Shown one piece after another: positions 63,520 through 64,000 of a stretch of DNA of 64,000 bases. Every line of letters starts with the position of its first letter. Positions within the stretch are counted from its first letter, which is position 1. The DNA comes from Dasypus novemcinctus (taxonomy: Eukaryota > Chordata > Mammalia > Cingulata > Dasypodidae), in the NCBI RefSeq assembly GCF_030445035.2, contig NC_080688.1:63707449-63771448 (forward strand), in the 5' to 3' direction. A model generated the notes under the pieces. It did no database searches. It was not told where the DNA came from and worked only from the letters and a program-made list of their open reading frames with translations. The translations under genes and the position numbers were made by a program.

Positions 63520-64000
63520 CATGGGTCCGAGGTCAAAATGGCAAGCTGGCCTGCTGTTGCAGCATCAGGCCAATGGCTGGATGGTATTTGAAAATAGTAT
63601 TACAATGCTACAGGATTCAATAAACTAGGGTTAATGCGAGATGATACAATAGCCGAGAATGAAGATATAAAAGAAGCCATAAGAAGGCTTCCCGAGAACC
63701 TTTACAATGACAGGATGTTTCGCATTAGGAGAGCACTGGACTTGACCATGAAGCATCAGATCTTGCCTACAGAGCAGTGGACAAAATACAAGTCCAATAA
63801 ATTCTACCTTGAACCATATCTGAAAGAAGTTATTCGGGAAAGAAAAGAAAGAGAATAGGCAAAGAAATAATCATGTAATTGAAACTGAATGCAGCTGTCC
63901 TCAAAATATTTTTATGAAGTTGGTAAAACTTAAAATGTACAATTTAAGGACTATTTGGGCTATAAATATATTGCTTTAAACAACTATCAATTGTAATCAT
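63520..64000 (+). pseudogene. UQCRB: processed pseudogene of UQCRB (complex III subunit 7)
   Basis: UQCRB codes for a small matrix-side subunit (about 111 residues, Qcr7 family) of the mitochondrial cytochrome bc1 complex. Here an ATG at 63538 opens a frame colinear with the whole protein up to TAA at 63868, 110 codons with no introns, although the parent gene has several exons. Codon 18 is TGA (63589-63591, an Arg codon in the parent) and codon 20 is TAG (63595-63597, a Trp codon). Codon 107 is TAG (63856-63858, again Trp), with one Glu codon lost just before it. From Met33 (63634) a 74-codon frame stays open, with [18 protein letters not shown] and [15 protein letters not shown] clearly recognisable. 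The 3' untranslated sequence goes on to the window edge, so its tail and right target duplication are not visible. 'ggtccgaggtcaaa' before the ATG looks like kept 5' untranslated sequence. A functional product is unlikely. Confidence 0.95.

Noticed and set aside
1..64000. CRISPR arrays, operons, phage or bacterial defence systems
   Set aside because: No regular spacer arrays, no dense coding and clear mammalian repeats throughout; the sequence is not prokaryotic.

Overview
This window looks like nuclear DNA from a placental mammal, most likely a xenarthran close to the nine-banded armadillo (Dasypus). The base for that is the repeats. There are six tRNA-derived SINE loci of the DAS type, in simple, dimeric and long forms, and four copies of a young L1-like 3' end that I associate with xenarthrans. 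These lie in a background of repeats shared by placental mammals: MIR, L2, old L1, MaLR LTRs and MER5A. There are no operons, ribosome binding sites or dense coding, so prokaryotic annotation does not apply. The species call is from memory of repeat families, not from a database search.

I find no convincing functional protein-coding gene. The only recognisable gene-derived sequence is a processed pseudogene of UQCRB (subunit of mitochondrial complex III) at the right edge, 63.5-64.0 kb. It is intronless, has two stop codons near its start and one near its end, and sits inside a MER5A element. Nearly all other open frames are chance frames in repeats, GC-rich DNA or triplet repeats. The window therefore looks like an intergenic stretch or part of a large intron.

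Layout: 0-8 kb holds old repeats, a TG tract, a remnant of the C-terminus of an ancient LINE reverse transcriptase (4.4 kb) and an MLT1-like LTR (5.4 kb). 8.0-8.8 kb is a MaLR-like LTR split by an antisense L1 3' end. 11.4-11.8 kb is a block that may be conserved non-coding DNA. 12.6-22.1 kb holds three sense L1-like 3' ends, two of them nearly identical and both with target-site duplications, plus one antisense DAS SINE. 22.8-28.7 kb holds several unique AT-rich blocks and a small CpG-dense patch at 23.7 kb. 28.7-44.4 kb is mostly unassigned unique DNA with MIR/L2 fragments and three DAS SINEs (33.2, 34.0, 40.7 kb). 44.4-45.1 kb is the best enhancer-like candidate, with a guanine-rich tract between two AT-rich homeodomain-motif blocks. 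46-51 kb holds MER5A, old L1, a dimeric SINE, a simple SINE and a 0.6-kb CAN/ACC triplet array. 52.6-53.0 kb is another enhancer-like block. 55-64 kb is dominated by old LTRs, L1 and other repeats, then the pseudogene.

No new multi-gene system is visible. The most useful leads are: a young L1 subfamily marked by a deletion of about 75 bp in its 3' untranslated region; the LINE-derived peptide remnant at 4.4 kb, which may have been kept as non-coding DNA; and a pair of homeodomain-type 12-mers spaced exactly 20 bp apart.
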